Positions 9,656-17,567 are shown, counted from the first letter of the stretch. The stretch is DNA of 54,959 bases from Ilumatobacteraceae bacterium (GCA_017859395.1 JAFMNE010000011.1:1-54959), one strand, 5' to 3'. Notes: generated by a model from the letters alone, not told the origin. A program made the numbers and translations.

Positions 9656-10161
9656 TCAGCGAAATCGTCGCCGAGCGTCAACAGCACCGTCGCCGGACCA
9701 AGATCTGACGACGCCACCGGCGGCACCGTCGGCAGTTCGAGCAACTCGACCGCTCCGCCGAGGAGACGCACCAGCGACTCGGCGACCGCAAGCGCGGCCT
9801 CGTCACCCGCGGCGAAATACACCTTCGTCGCCCCGAGCTTCCCTTCGGTGGAATTCGTCGGCGTCCCCATCTCGAAACCAGCGCCTGCCAAAATCTCCGA
9901 CATCCGTCCTGCCGAGCCGTTCACACTGCTGGCGTTGGCGACGACCACCGTGGCTCCATCGGTGACCGTGGTCGGCACCGTGGTGGTTGTGGTGGGTGCT
10001 GCGGTCGTGGCAGGCGCCGCTGTCGTTGCCGGTACCGGCACCGTCGTGGTCGGCGCAACCGTGGTGGTCGCGGCTGCCTCGTCGTCGCCACCACCGCAGG
10101 CAGCGAGGACGAACGGCACCACAGCAAGAACGGACAGAAATGGACGCCGTGTGATCGCCAT
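9625..10161 (-). CDS. LytR_C domain lipoprotein
   Basis: A 178-residue lipoprotein. The signal ends in a lipobox (VLAAC at about residues 18-22). A Thr/Ala/Val/Pro-rich linker covers about residues 27-66, then comes a LytR_C domain with VVVANASSVNGSAGRMSEILAGAGFEMG and KVYFAAGDEAALAVAESL. It is clearly a paralogue of the protein at 7987: ANANSVNGSAG there and ANASSVNGSAG here. Each has its own anchor, a membrane helix in one and a lipid in the other, and they flank udk. Function is probably at the cell envelope but is unproven. Confidence 0.83.
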   Translation of the reverse strand: MAITRRPFLSVLAVVPFVLAACGGGDDEAAATTTVAPTTTVPVPATTAAPATTAAPTTTTTVPTTVTDGATVVVANASSVNGSAGRMSEILAGAGFEMGTPTNSTEGKLGATKVYFAAGDEAALAVAESLVRLLGGAVELLELPTVPPVASSDLGPATVLLTLGDDFADQDPTVSVGG

Positions 10162-10167
10162 GGGCGC

Positions 10168-10173
10168 ATCGTA
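10168..10173 (-). promoter_or_regulatory. -10 element (TACGAT) of the LytR_C lipoprotein
   Basis: TACGAT is 6 bases before the ATG at 10161. Confidence 0.5.
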
Positions 10174-10253
10174 GTACGTGTTAACCGTGCATGTTTCTCG
10201 CGCGAAACCCCTGCACCACCATCATCGCGGGTAAGAACATCCGCGCCGATCAG

Positions 10254-10326
10254 AGCCGGGTGCGGGAATCGAACCCGCGACCACATGATTACAAGTCAAG
10301 TGCTCTACCAACTGAGCTAACCCGGC
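10254..10326 (-). tRNA. tRNA-Thr (anticodon TGT)
   Basis: The acceptor stem GCCGGGT pairs with ACCCGGC. The D-arm is GCTC...GAGC, the anticodon loop CTTGTAA gives TGT, and the T-arm is GCGGG-TTCGATT-CCCGC. The anticodon stem has one T-T mismatch. The CCA end is not encoded. Confidence 0.95.
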
Positions 10327-10406
10327 GCATTGAGCAGGCTACCGACCCCGCTGCGTAGCCCCCACGACGACCCGTCGACGACAACCGGCACCGCTCGAGC
10401 GACAAC

Positions 10407-10412
10407 TAGTGT
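10407..10412 (+). promoter_or_regulatory. -10 element (TAGTGT) of the CMD-like operon
   Basis: TAGTGT is 6 bases before the GTG at 10419. Confidence 0.5.
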
Positions 10413-10418
10413 GTTGCT

Positions 10419-10796
10419 GTGGACGTCGACCAACTGCTTCGCCGACACCTCGCAACCGTGCCCGACGTGCTCACCCAGGTGGATGCCGCCCACCGAGGCG
10501 CACGCGACACCGTTGATGCCGACCTCCTCACCCAGTGTGAACGACGCATCTGCGAACTGCTCGGTGTGGCCTCAGCGCCTGCCGATGCCGGAGATTCCGC
10601 AGCCATTACGGCATGCCTCGCGTTCGTCGACGGCTACATGCTCGATGTTGCAGGACTCGACGATGACACCGTCACCGCGGTGCAAGATCACCTCGGGGAT
10701 CAGGGCCTGGCGGACTTCGTCGCTGCATTGCTCGTCGTCGAGCAGCGCTATCGCATGGCGTTGGCCATCCAGCAGGTCCTCGAGGTCGCATCGTGA
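10419..10796 (+). CDS. Helical partner of the CMD-like selenoprotein candidate
   Basis: A 125-residue all-helical protein. No family is certain, but the C-terminal half (LADFVAALLVVEQRYRMALAIQQVL) resembles the last helices of carboxymuconolactone-decarboxylase/AhpD-like proteins. It has two Cys near the middle (CERRICELL) and a third in ITACLAF; there is no CxxC. It starts with GTG and ends in a GTGA overlap with the next gene, so the two are translationally coupled and may form one complex. The exact role is unknown. Confidence 0.65.
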   Translation: MDVDQLLRRHLATVPDVLTQVDAAHRGARDTVDADLLTQCERRICELLGVASAPADAGDSAAITACLAFVDGYMLDVAGLDDDTVTAVQDHLGDQGLADFVAALLVVEQRYRMALAIQQVLEVAS

Positions 10797-11299
10797 CGGA
10801 CAAGTCACGCCGCATCGCATCGGGGGTGCACCCCCACCCCGACATTCTCGGACCTCTGAGCGAATGGCAGGCCGCCGTGGTGCGTCTGCAACATCTCGAT
10901 CCGGTCACGACGGAACTGGTGCGGATGCGATGCGCCGTCTACCACGACTGCCACACTTGACTGAGTGTTCGCTTGGCGGTCGCTGAGCAGCAGGGTCTCG
11001 ATGAACCAACCATCGACAAGGTGCGTCGGTACGAATCAAGTGATCTCGCCGAGCACCACCGCGTCGCGCTGCGATTCGCCGATGCGATCATGACCCAACC
11101 TCGACTCATCGACGACGGGCTACGGGCTGATCTGCACCGCTATTTCACCGTGGAGCAGATCGTCGAACTCACCGTTGACGTGATGAAGTGGAACTACCAG
11201 AAGATCCCGGTCGCGCTCGGCACTGATGTGGAGGTGCGACCCGGCGAACTCACTCCCCTGGTGTTCGACGATGACGGGCACTGGGTCCGTCCCGGGTGA
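10793..11299 (+). CDS. CMD/AhpD-like protein, candidate selenoprotein (in-frame UGA = Sec56)
   Basis: Read as one 169-codon frame, this gives a 168-residue carboxymuconolactone-decarboxylase/AhpD-like protein. Codon 56 is TGA (10958-10960). The surrounding residues are VYHDCHT-[TGA]-LSVRLAVAEQQGL. Family members have a CxxC redox motif exactly here, so TGA occupies the second Cys position and the motif would be C-x-x-Sec. The frame is identical on both sides and sequence conservation continues without a break (IDKVRRYESSDLAEHHRVALRFADAI). A SECIS-like hairpin follows at 10971-10988. Such proteins are thiol-dependent peroxidases or disulfide reductases. The alternative is a nonsense mutation (TGC to TGA). 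The genes selA, selB, selC and selD are not in the window. Confidence 0.75.
10971..10988 (+). promoter_or_regulatory. SECIS-like hairpin
   Basis: GCTTGGC and GCTGAGC form a 7-base-pair stem (five Watson-Crick and two G-U pairs) closed by the loop GGTC. The loop begins with GG and lies 17 bases after the UGA, which fits the 16-37 base spacing and the early-loop G expected of bacterial SECIS elements. Confidence 0.65.
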
Positions 11300-11343
11300 A
11301 TCGCTGATACTTCCGTGCCTGCAGCCTCGGCCGCGTGCTGACC

Positions 11344-11349
11344 TAATCT
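11344..11349 (+). promoter_or_regulatory. -10 element (TAATCT) of the PhyH-like gene
   Basis: TAATCT is 6 bases before the ATG at 11356. Confidence 0.55.
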
Positions 11350-11355
11350 GCGTCC

Positions 11356-12222
11356 ATGGGGGCACCAACGACTGTCGAACAAGCACGGAACATGATCACC
11401 CCAGACGTACGCGAGACGTATGCACGAGATGGAGTGGTCATCCTCCGCGAGGCTCTTCACCCGGAATGGCTCCTCCTTCTTCAGTTGGGACTCGACCGCG
11501 TCATGGGCGATGCCGGCCAGCGGAAGCATCTGTTCTACGACGGCACCGACCGCGAGTTCATTGAATTGGTTCGCAACACTGACATCTGCCCCGAGTTGCA
11601 ACGCTTCATGTTCGACTCCCCGATCGCCGACATGATGGCCGTGCTACTCAATTCTCCTGACATCTGGCTGTACTCGGACGAGTGGTTTGTGAAGGGTCCG
11701 AACGGAGGGCGCACTCCGTGGCATCAGGACATGCCGTACTGGCCGATGGAAGGGTCCATGGTGGCGTCAGCCTGGATCAGTCTGGATCCCCTCCCAGCTG
11801 AGGAATGTCTGGAGTACGTCCGGGGAACGCATCGCGGAGCCCGCTACGACGGATTCGATCCTCGTCGGGTGAATGAGGACCCGACGCTGCCGTACTTCGG
11901 GTCGGAATATCCCCCGCTTCCCGACATCGAGGCTGACCGGTCCGCGTGGGACATCGTCTCGTGGGACATCGCACCAGGCGACGTGATCTTCGCCCACCCA
12001 GCGACACTTCACGGCGGTGGGCCCACAGGGCCTCAGAGCACCCGACGCGCTATCACCGTTCGGATGTACGGCGACGACATCGTGTACGCACCACGACCGC
12101 CTGGTAAACCAACGGTGCCGCTCACACCCGGCCTCTCGCTGAATCTCCAACACGGTGACCCACTGAGGAGCCCGTGGTACCCGCGGTTGAGACCTGTCCC
12201 CCCATGGCAGCAGGCACACTAA
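11356..12222 (+). CDS. Phytanoyl-CoA dioxygenase (PhyH) family protein
   Basis: A 288-residue Fe(II)/2-oxoglutarate-dependent oxygenase. The iron ligands are readable as His123-x-Asp125 (TPWHQDMPYWP) and the distal His219 (HPATLHGGGPTG), followed by the 2-oxoglutarate-binding Arg region (STRRAITVR). The N-terminus has the typical YARDGVVILREAL. These enzymes hydroxylate acyl-CoAs or small secondary metabolites; the substrate is not evident. It stands alone between the CMD-like operon and the convergent sortase gene. No biosynthetic partners are visible. Confidence 0.85.
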   Translation: MGAPTTVEQARNMITPDVRETYARDGVVILREALHPEWLLLLQLGLDRVMGDAGQRKHLFYDGTDREFIELVRNTDICPELQRFMFDSPIADMMAVLLNSPDIWLYSDEWFVKGPNGGRTPWHQDMPYWPMEGSMVASAWISLDPLPAEECLEYVRGTHRGARYDGFDPRRVNEDPTLPYFGSEYPPLPDIEADRSAWDIVSWDIAPGDVIFAHPATLHGGGPTGPQSTRRAITVRMYGDDIVYAPRPPGKPTVPLTPGLSLNLQHGDPLRSPWYPRLRPVPPWQQAH

Positions 12223-12241
12223 GACCGTGGAGTAGCAGCCC

Positions 12242-14062
12242 CTAGAACTCAGACCATTCGACGAGACGTGCATTCACCACGATGCGCCAGTCCAAGCTCG
12301 TCGGGCTGAAGTCACGTTTCGAACAGGCGATCAGCGACACCGTCGCCGATCCGTCGCGACGCACCGCATCCAAGATGTCGTTGCGTTCATCACTGGTGAG
12401 ATGCCGCTGCACCACCTCGTAGACGAACAGACGTCGGTCGTCGGTCACAATCTCCACCGTGTCACCAGCGACCAAACGGTCGATGTAACGGAACACTCCG
12501 CCGGCGTCGGTGCGGTGGGCGAACAAGGCCACGTTCGCCGTCTGGCCCATGTCGCCCGTTCCAGTCCAATGCCACGTATCGCCGGCATCGGTGACCGCGA
12601 CCGAGTCACCGTCGTACACCTGTGACACAACGCCGAGGCGCGGGATCCGCAGCGTCCACGGTGGACCTGCTGTTTGCGGTGCCGGATTCGACGGCGCCGA
12701 GGTCGCCGCCACACCAGGAGTGCCAGTGAAATATCCGGCGTAGTCGACTAACACATGTGCACCTTCAGAGGCATACACCGCAACACCGTGGTCGGCGGTG
12801 ATCCGGCTGATGACCTGGTTCGCGACGGTTTCACCGGACGAGGTGTGGTTCACCGACGATGACGCCGGTACCGCGCCTCGTGACCAACGAAACGTTCGCG
12901 CGGGCAACACCGACAAGAAACCCCACCCAAGAGCATCCACCGCGGTCACGTTCATCACCGCGGCAGCCCCATTGGAAGTGGGCACTGCGGTCTCGAGCAT
13001 GTGGTGGCGCCACAGGCGACCAACCGGGGTGCGGGTATCCACAATGCGCACGGGGTCAGCGGGCACGAACAAACCGTCGGTGGACTCCGGCGATGACGGT
13101 CCGGTGAGGTACCCGATGACGTCGACGATCACGTGGCCACCCCCGTAGGAGAACACGTCGAAGGCAGCCACCCCGTCCACATTCGCAATCTCTGCAACCG
13201 CCAGCGCTGCGCGGGTCTGGCCATCAGCATCCACGTTGAGGTTGGACGTGTCAGGACGCACAGAGTCTGCAGGGTGACAGGTCAGGAACCCCCACCCAAG
13301 AGTTCCGGTGGTGGTGAGGTTCACCACCACCGCGGCGGCATCAGCAGGAACGCTGGTGCCTAACGACACCCGCGTGGTGCCCCCTGGAGCAACCACTGCG
13401 GTACCGCGGGTGTCATGCACCCGTCGCGGCACATCAAGCGACACCATTCGACCGGCCGCCACCGCGGCATCGGTGGGCACGAACGACCCGGCGACATCGA
13501 TCATCAGATCAGCATCGTCATGGGTCACCACATCGACCGCACCGTCGTCCCCGAGACGAACGAAGGCCAGATTCGCCATGATCTGGCCGGGGTGGTCCAA
13601 ATTGACATTCGACACCTGTGGGGTATCGAGGCCACTGGGGAAGACCGACACGAAGTTGCCGCCTGCGCGCGCCGCTGCCGTCACCACAAGGGCAGCCGCA
13701 GTGGCGTCAGCGGGCACTCTCCCGCGGCCTGCCACCTGCACCCGGATGGCCCGCGGGCGTCGCGGGGAGGACGGTGCCGTGTCGAGATCGCTGTACAGGT
13801 TCGTGCCCCCCGTTGGTCGGCGGGTGTCGGCGAGGCGTACCTGCGACCCCAACGCAACAAAGCGAGTGGCCCCGGCCGGAACCGATCCCGCAGCCGCCAG
13901 TTGAGATGACCCCCACGGGGCCGCCGCAACCGCCGGAATCATCACTGCGGCGGTGGCTGCGGCAGCTCCCAGAAGGAATCGGCGACGATCAACACCGAGG
14001 TCGACAACTTGGTCTGACGGGCCTAGGTCAGCATCGTGATCATCACGGGGGGTGAGTAACAC
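12242..14062 (-). CDS. Tat-exported protein: three DTR modules fused to a C-terminal sortase
   Basis: A 606-residue exported protein. The N-terminus has a twin-arginine signal (DRRRFLLGAAAATAA). Three related modules of about 130 residues follow, each opening with a DTR motif (RLADTR, RVHDTR, RIVDTR) and carrying a VNLTTTGTLGWGFLT or MNVTAVDALGWGFLS core and a VDVIGY or VDYAGY end. After a Ser/Pro/Ala linker, residues about 466-600 form a sortase domain: His516 (FAHRT), Cys580 (LIACS) and Arg593 (DWRIVV). Sortases join surface proteins to the envelope. A sortase fused to substrate-like modules and exported by Tat is unusual. There is no sorting signal on this protein, nor a substrate gene nearby. 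Confidence 0.85.
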   Translation of the reverse strand: MLLTPRDDHDADLGPSDQVVDLGVDRRRFLLGAAAATAAVMIPAVAAAPWGSSQLAAAGSVPAGATRFVALGSQVRLADTRRPTGGTNLYSDLDTAPSSPRRPRAIRVQVAGRGRVPADATAAALVVTAAARAGGNFVSVFPSGLDTPQVSNVNLDHPGQIMANLAFVRLGDDGAVDVVTHDDADLMIDVAGSFVPTDAAVAAGRMVSLDVPRRVHDTRGTAVVAPGGTTRVSLGTSVPADAAAVVVNLTTTGTLGWGFLTCHPADSVRPDTSNLNVDADGQTRAALAVAEIANVDGVAAFDVFSYGGGHVIVDVIGYLTGPSSPESTDGLFVPADPVRIVDTRTPVGRLWRHHMLETAVPTSNGAAAVMNVTAVDALGWGFLSVLPARTFRWSRGAVPASSSVNHTSSGETVANQVISRITADHGVAVYASEGAHVLVDYAGYFTGTPGVAATSAPSNPAPQTAGPPWTLRIPRLGVVSQVYDGDSVAVTDAGDTWHWTGTGDMGQTANVALFAHRTDAGGVFRYIDRLVAGDTVEIVTDDRRLFVYEVVQRHLTSDERNDILDAVRRDGSATVSLIACSKRDFSPTSLDWRIVVNARLVEWSEF

Positions 14063-14068
14063 GGCGCG

Positions 14069-14074
14069 ATCCTA
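14069..14074 (-). promoter_or_regulatory. -10 element (TAGGAT) of the sortase fusion
   Basis: TAGGAT is 6 bases before the GTG at 14062. Confidence 0.55.
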
Positions 14075-14114
14075 GGAGATCACCCTGCGTACACCCCACT
14101 ACCCAACCGGGCGT

Positions 14115-15017
14115 TCACCCATTGTTCAGGCGATGGCGATGCACTTCGTAGGTGGCCAATGCAGCGGCTGCTGACACGTTCAGCGACGACACCCGACCAC
14201 GCATCGGAATCGATACCACCATGTCGCAGCGCTCGGCCACCAAACGTGACAGCCCGGCACCCTCGGCACCCAACACCAGACACACCGCATCGTCGGCGAG
14301 GCGGTCAAGGTCGAACAGGGTGTGATCGGATGCGTCATCGAGGCCCACCACCCAGATGCCTTGTTCGCGCATCCGTGACAACGCGGCCGGCAAACCCGGC
14401 ACCACGGCGATGGGCAGATACTCCACCGCACCAGCGGCTGCTTTGGCCACCGTGGGGGTGACGTGCACGGCGCGATGCCGGGGCACGATCACGCCGTCAA
14501 CGCCGGCGCCCTCGCAACTGCGCAGGATCGCACCGAAGTTGCCGGGATCGGTGACCTGGTCGACCGCAACGAGGAACGGCACATGTCCCGGCCGGCGTCG
14601 AAGCAGATGACCGAGTTCCGCCTCGGGTAGCTCGCCGGCTCGTGCGAGCACCCCCTGAGGCGCTTCAGAACGGGCCGCCGTGTCGAGACGTTTCCGCGCC
14701 ACATACTCAATCGGCACGCGGTTCGCGCGGGCGAGGGCCACGATGTCGGCAACGGCATCATCACCTTCGAGATCCGTGACGATCCAGATCTCATGCACTT
14801 TGCGTCGCTGCGCGAGCAGCAGTTCCCGCACCGCTTGGCGGCCCTCAACCTGTGTGCCGCCTAGGGAGCGCCGCCGCTGCGGGCGGTCCTCTCCGTCGCG
14901 GCGCACACCTCCGGTGCGACCTGCGCCACGGCTCCGTGGCGGACCGGGTCGCGATCGGCCCTGGCCGTTGCGACCGCCACCACGGCGAGGTCCAGATGGG
15001 CCACGTCGAGCGTTCAT
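14115..15017 (-). CDS. rlmB: SpoU-family RNA 2'-O-methyltransferase, RlmB-like
   Basis: A 300-residue SPOUT methyltransferase, probably acting on 23S rRNA. An N-terminal Arg/Gly/Pro-rich tail of about 50 residues precedes the substrate-binding domain (VEGRQAVRELLLAQRRKVHEIWI). The SPOUT motifs follow: motif 1 DPGNFGAILRSCEGAG, motif 2 LVLGAEGAGLS and motif 3 IPMRGRVSSLNVSAAAALATYE. Together they build the knotted S-adenosylmethionine site. The ATG at 15017 overlaps the ispF stop (ATGA), which fixes the start. It is the last gene of an ispD-ispF-rlmB operon, an arrangement common in actinobacteria. Confidence 0.9.
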   Translation of the reverse strand: MNARRGPSGPRRGGGRNGQGRSRPGPPRSRGAGRTGGVRRDGEDRPQRRRSLGGTQVEGRQAVRELLLAQRRKVHEIWIVTDLEGDDAVADIVALARANRVPIEYVARKRLDTAARSEAPQGVLARAGELPEAELGHLLRRRPGHVPFLVAVDQVTDPGNFGAILRSCEGAGVDGVIVPRHRAVHVTPTVAKAAAGAVEYLPIAVVPGLPAALSRMREQGIWVVGLDDASDHTLFDLDRLADDAVCLVLGAEGAGLSRLVAERCDMVVSIPMRGRVSSLNVSAAAALATYEVHRHRLNNG

Positions 15018-15499
15018 CGCACGATCACCGCCGATGCGATACACGCAATGCCCTCCACCCGGCCGATGGCACCCAATCCCTCCGCGCGCCGCCCGGTCAC
15101 CGTGACCGGACCACCAGCTGCCGCGGACAGGTTCACCGCCATCGTCGCTCGATGCGGGGCAAGACGCGGGCGTTCGCAGATCACTGCTGCGCTCACATTC
15201 GATACCCGCCAACCAGCTGCACGCACGCGCGACGACACCTCAGTCAGCAAGCCAATGGAGTCGGCGTCGGCCCACTGTGGATCATCATCGGGGAACAGGG
15301 CGCCGAGGTCACCAAGGTCGGCTGCGGCGAGCAGCGCATCGGCCACCGCATGGGCCGGCACATCAGCATCGGAATGCCCGGCCAGAGGTCGTTCACCGTC
15401 GAAGACCACTCCGCCCAGCACCAGTCGACGACTCTCGTCGTCGCAGAACCGATGGACATCGAAACCCTGTCCCACACGCACATCCGTGATCGCTGTCAC
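15014..15499 (-). CDS. ispF: 2-C-methyl-D-erythritol 2,4-cyclodiphosphate synthase
   Basis: A 161-residue IspF of the MEP isoprenoid pathway. It converts CDP-methylerythritol 2-phosphate to the cyclodiphosphate. Zinc ligands are readable in GQGFDVHRF and LAGHSDADVPAHAVADALL. GDLGALFPDDDPQWADADS is the substrate loop. The GTG start at 15499 overlaps the ispD stop (GTGA). The N-terminal extension visible further upstream is inside ispD and was rejected. Confidence 0.95.
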   Translation of the reverse strand: MTAITDVRVGQGFDVHRFCDDESRRLVLGGVVFDGERPLAGHSDADVPAHAVADALLAAADLGDLGALFPDDDPQWADADSIGLLTEVSSRVRAAGWRVSNVSAAVICERPRLAPHRATMAVNLSAAAGGPVTVTGRRAEGLGAIGRVEGIACIASAVIVR

Positions 15500-16158
15500 C
15501 GCATACCTCCGTCGGTAACGATGCCACGGGCCCACGCCAGATCCTCCGGGGTGGTGATCTTGCGGTACAACGGGTCGCCCGCGACGACCACGACCCGACC
15601 ACCAGTCGCTTCGACCATCGATGCATCATCGGTGGCCTCACCGTGGGCATCGGTGTCGTGCACACGACGCAGAACCGCGGCGTCGAATGCCTGGGGTGTC
15701 TGCACCGCCACCAATGACGAGCGTGCCGGGGTCGACACCACATCACGCACGCCATCGATCACGTCGGCCACCACCTTCACCGTGTCGGTCACGGCGACCC
15801 CCGGTACCGCACCGTCGGCTCCACCACGCACCGCTGCAATAACCGCTGCGAACACCGCTGTGTCAGCAAAGGGCCGGGCGGCATCGTGCACACACACCAC
15901 GGCGGCGTCATCGGGCACGGCCGCGAGTCCCGCTCGCACGCTGGCCGCACGAGTTGCACCACCGGGGATGGCCTGCTCGCAGTCGGCATCCTCGGGCCGC
16001 ACTACGACCACCACACCATCGCTCGCCGCAGTTGCCGCGGCTACCGCATGGTCGATGACACGCATCTCGCCCAGCGATTCGTACTGTTTCGGGCCGCCGA
16101 ACCGGGTTCCGGCGCCCGCACCGACCACGATCGTCCAGACCGCGCCGCTACCTGCCAC
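15496..16158 (-). CDS. ispD: 2-C-methyl-D-erythritol 4-phosphate cytidylyltransferase
   Basis: A 220-residue IspD, which forms CDP-methylerythritol from MEP and CTP. The nucleotide loop is GAGAGTRFGGPKQY. VHDAARPF, VAVTDTVKVV, QTPQAF and ATDDASMVEATGG follow in the expected order. The GTG start at 16158 is set by the start of homology and by TACCCT 8 bases upstream. The start is 31 bases from that of the divergent Crp-family gene. Together with ispF it shows the organism uses the MEP pathway. Confidence 0.94.
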   Translation of the reverse strand: MAGSGAVWTIVVGAGAGTRFGGPKQYESLGEMRVIDHAVAAATAASDGVVVVVRPEDADCEQAIPGGATRAASVRAGLAAVPDDAAVVCVHDAARPFADTAVFAAVIAAVRGGADGAVPGVAVTDTVKVVADVIDGVRDVVSTPARSSLVAVQTPQAFDAAVLRRVHDTDAHGEATDDASMVEATGGRVVVVAGDPLYRKITTPEDLAWARGIVTDGGMR

Positions 16159-16166
16159 GGCGCCCG

Positions 16167-16172
16167 AGGGTA
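16167..16172 (-). promoter_or_regulatory. -10 element (TACCCT) of ispD-ispF-rlmB
   Basis: TACCCT is 8 bases before the GTG at 16158, in the 31-base divergent gap. Confidence 0.5.
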
Positions 16173-16189
16173 GTACCGTCGGGCATGAA

Positions 16190-16876
16190 ATGAGTTCCAA
16201 CGCGCCATCCACCTCTGATATCACCGACGTCTTGGCGGAGATTGATTTCTTCGCCGATGCCACCACCGCCGATCTGCGGGCTCTCGCGGCCGCCGCGACG
16301 CGCCACGACATGGTGCGCAACGACGTCCTCTTCGATGAGGGCGACGAGCCCGATGCTCTCTACGTGGTGCTGAGCGGCCGCATCGCCATCGTGAAGCACT
16401 CCGAGAGCGACGACCGCGAGAGCGTCATTGCGCTCATGGAACCTGGTGACCTCTTTGGGGAGCTGGGCATGCTGGATGACCAGCCCCGATCGGCCACCGG
16501 CCGCGCCCTCGAGGCGTCGACGGTGATGACGATTCCGTTCACGCCGGTGCGCGAGTTGTTCGCGGCCCGCCCCGAACTGGTGTGGAACGCTGCGCGCCTA
16601 CTTGCACGTCGCCTCCGCACGATGGACGGTGTGCTGGCCGACTCGGTGTTCCTGGACGTCACCGGTCGCACCGCCAAGCGGCTCATCGAGATGTCCGAAG
16701 GAGCCGATGAGTTCGCCCTGCCGGTCACCCAAGAGGAACTCGCTGGCATGGTCGGCGCCTCGCGCGAACGGGTCAACAAAGCGATTTCCAGTTTCGTGCG
16801 CCTCGGGTGGTTGGAACAGCACGACCGCCGTTATCGCATCGTGCAGCGCGACCGCCTCGAACAGCGCGCCCGCTGA
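16190..16876 (+). CDS. Crp/Fnr-family transcription regulator
   Basis: A 228-residue regulator. An N-terminal cyclic-nucleotide-binding-type beta barrel (about residues 15-130) shows LFDEGDEPDALYVVLSGRIAIVK and the phosphate-cassette region LMEPGDLFGELGMLDDQPRSAT. This is followed by the long helix and a winged helix-turn-helix (LPVTQEELAGMVGASRERVNKAISSFVRLGWLE). The cassette RSAT keeps the Arg and Ser/Thr of cAMP-binding members, so cAMP is a plausible ligand. It is divergent from ispD and may act on that shared 31-base region. Targets are unknown. Confidence 0.9.
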   Translation: MSSNAPSTSDITDVLAEIDFFADATTADLRALAAAATRHDMVRNDVLFDEGDEPDALYVVLSGRIAIVKHSESDDRESVIALMEPGDLFGELGMLDDQPRSATGRALEASTVMTIPFTPVRELFAARPELVWNAARLLARRLRTMDGVLADSVFLDVTGRTAKRLIEMSEGADEFALPVTQEELAGMVGASRERVNKAISSFVRLGWLEQHDRRYRIVQRDRLEQRAR

Positions 16877-16879
16877 GGC

Positions 16880-17527
16880 TCAGCCCAACAAGTGTCGCCG
16901 GGCACGTTCGAAGGCGTCGGCGGCGTCATTGGCGCGGTGCGCCGGACGGCTTGCGTCATGGGCAAACCCGTGTTCGGCCTCCGGGTAGATCACCACTTCG
17001 GCACCGGTCGCTGACAGCTCTGCGACCGCATCGGGCGGGGTGTAGGTGTCGCGTTCACCGATGATCGCGAGCAGGGAGGACGGTGCGGTCCCCACATGCG
17101 ACAGCGGATCGCTCTGGCCTGGGCCATGCCAGGCATCGGGCAGGTGAATCATGCCGTAGAAACTGGCAATGCGATCGAAACGCCCACTGCTCACCGCTTT
17201 GAAGCAGTGCATTCCACCGAGGCAGAACCCCATGAGGCCGACATTAGGGACTCCGGCGAGATCTGCCGCGGCCACCAAGTCACCGATCACGCGCGCATCG
17301 TCGAGGCGAGCCACCTCAGCGAAGCGAGGCTCGATATCGGGTCCAAGATCAACCCCTGGGAAGGGCTCCACAGCCACCACGGTGACTCCCCATCGTTCGG
17401 CCAGATCAGCCACCATGTCGTCGTACAGGGGTCGCAAACTGAAGATGTCGGGAGCGATCACGATTGCCTGATCGCCATCGGCCCGAACGATCTCGATCGG
17501 GGTGCCATTGTCAAGGGTTGCACGCAT
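16880..17527 (-). CDS. Dienelactone hydrolase family protein
   Basis: A 215-residue alpha/beta hydrolase of the dienelactone hydrolase family. The triad is readable as Cys102 (MGFCLGG), Asp160 (GERDTYTPP) and His186 (AEHGF). A Cys nucleophile is typical of this family, which opens lactone rings in chloroaromatic breakdown, though many members have other ester substrates. The reading frame extends 69 codons upstream into the ABC permease gene; the ATG at 17527 is supported by TAGTGT 7 bases before it. It converges on the Crp-family gene with 3 bases between the ends. Confidence 0.87.
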   Translation of the reverse strand: MRATLDNGTPIEIVRADGDQAIVIAPDIFSLRPLYDDMVADLAERWGVTVVAVEPFPGVDLGPDIEPRFAEVARLDDARVIGDLVAAADLAGVPNVGLMGFCLGGMHCFKAVSSGRFDRIASFYGMIHLPDAWHGPGQSDPLSHVGTAPSSLLAIIGERDTYTPPDAVAELSATGAEVVIYPEAEHGFAHDASRPAHRANDAADAFERARRHLLG

Positions 17528-17534
17528 ACCGTCG

Positions 17535-17540
17535 ACACTA
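17535..17540 (-). promoter_or_regulatory. -10 element (TAGTGT) of the dienelactone hydrolase gene
   Basis: TAGTGT is 7 bases before the ATG at 17527. Confidence 0.5.
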
Positions 17541-17567
17541 GACTCGCGCGATGGGCAGGCCCGCGCC

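Noticed and set aside
10793-11299. Frameshift as the cause of the break in the CMD-like gene.
   Set aside because: Both halves are in the same frame. Only a single TGA codon interrupts them.
14852-16189. 446-codon upstream extension of the Crp-family gene.
   Set aside because: It is antisense to rlmB, ispF and ispD, and homology to Crp starts only after ATG 16190.
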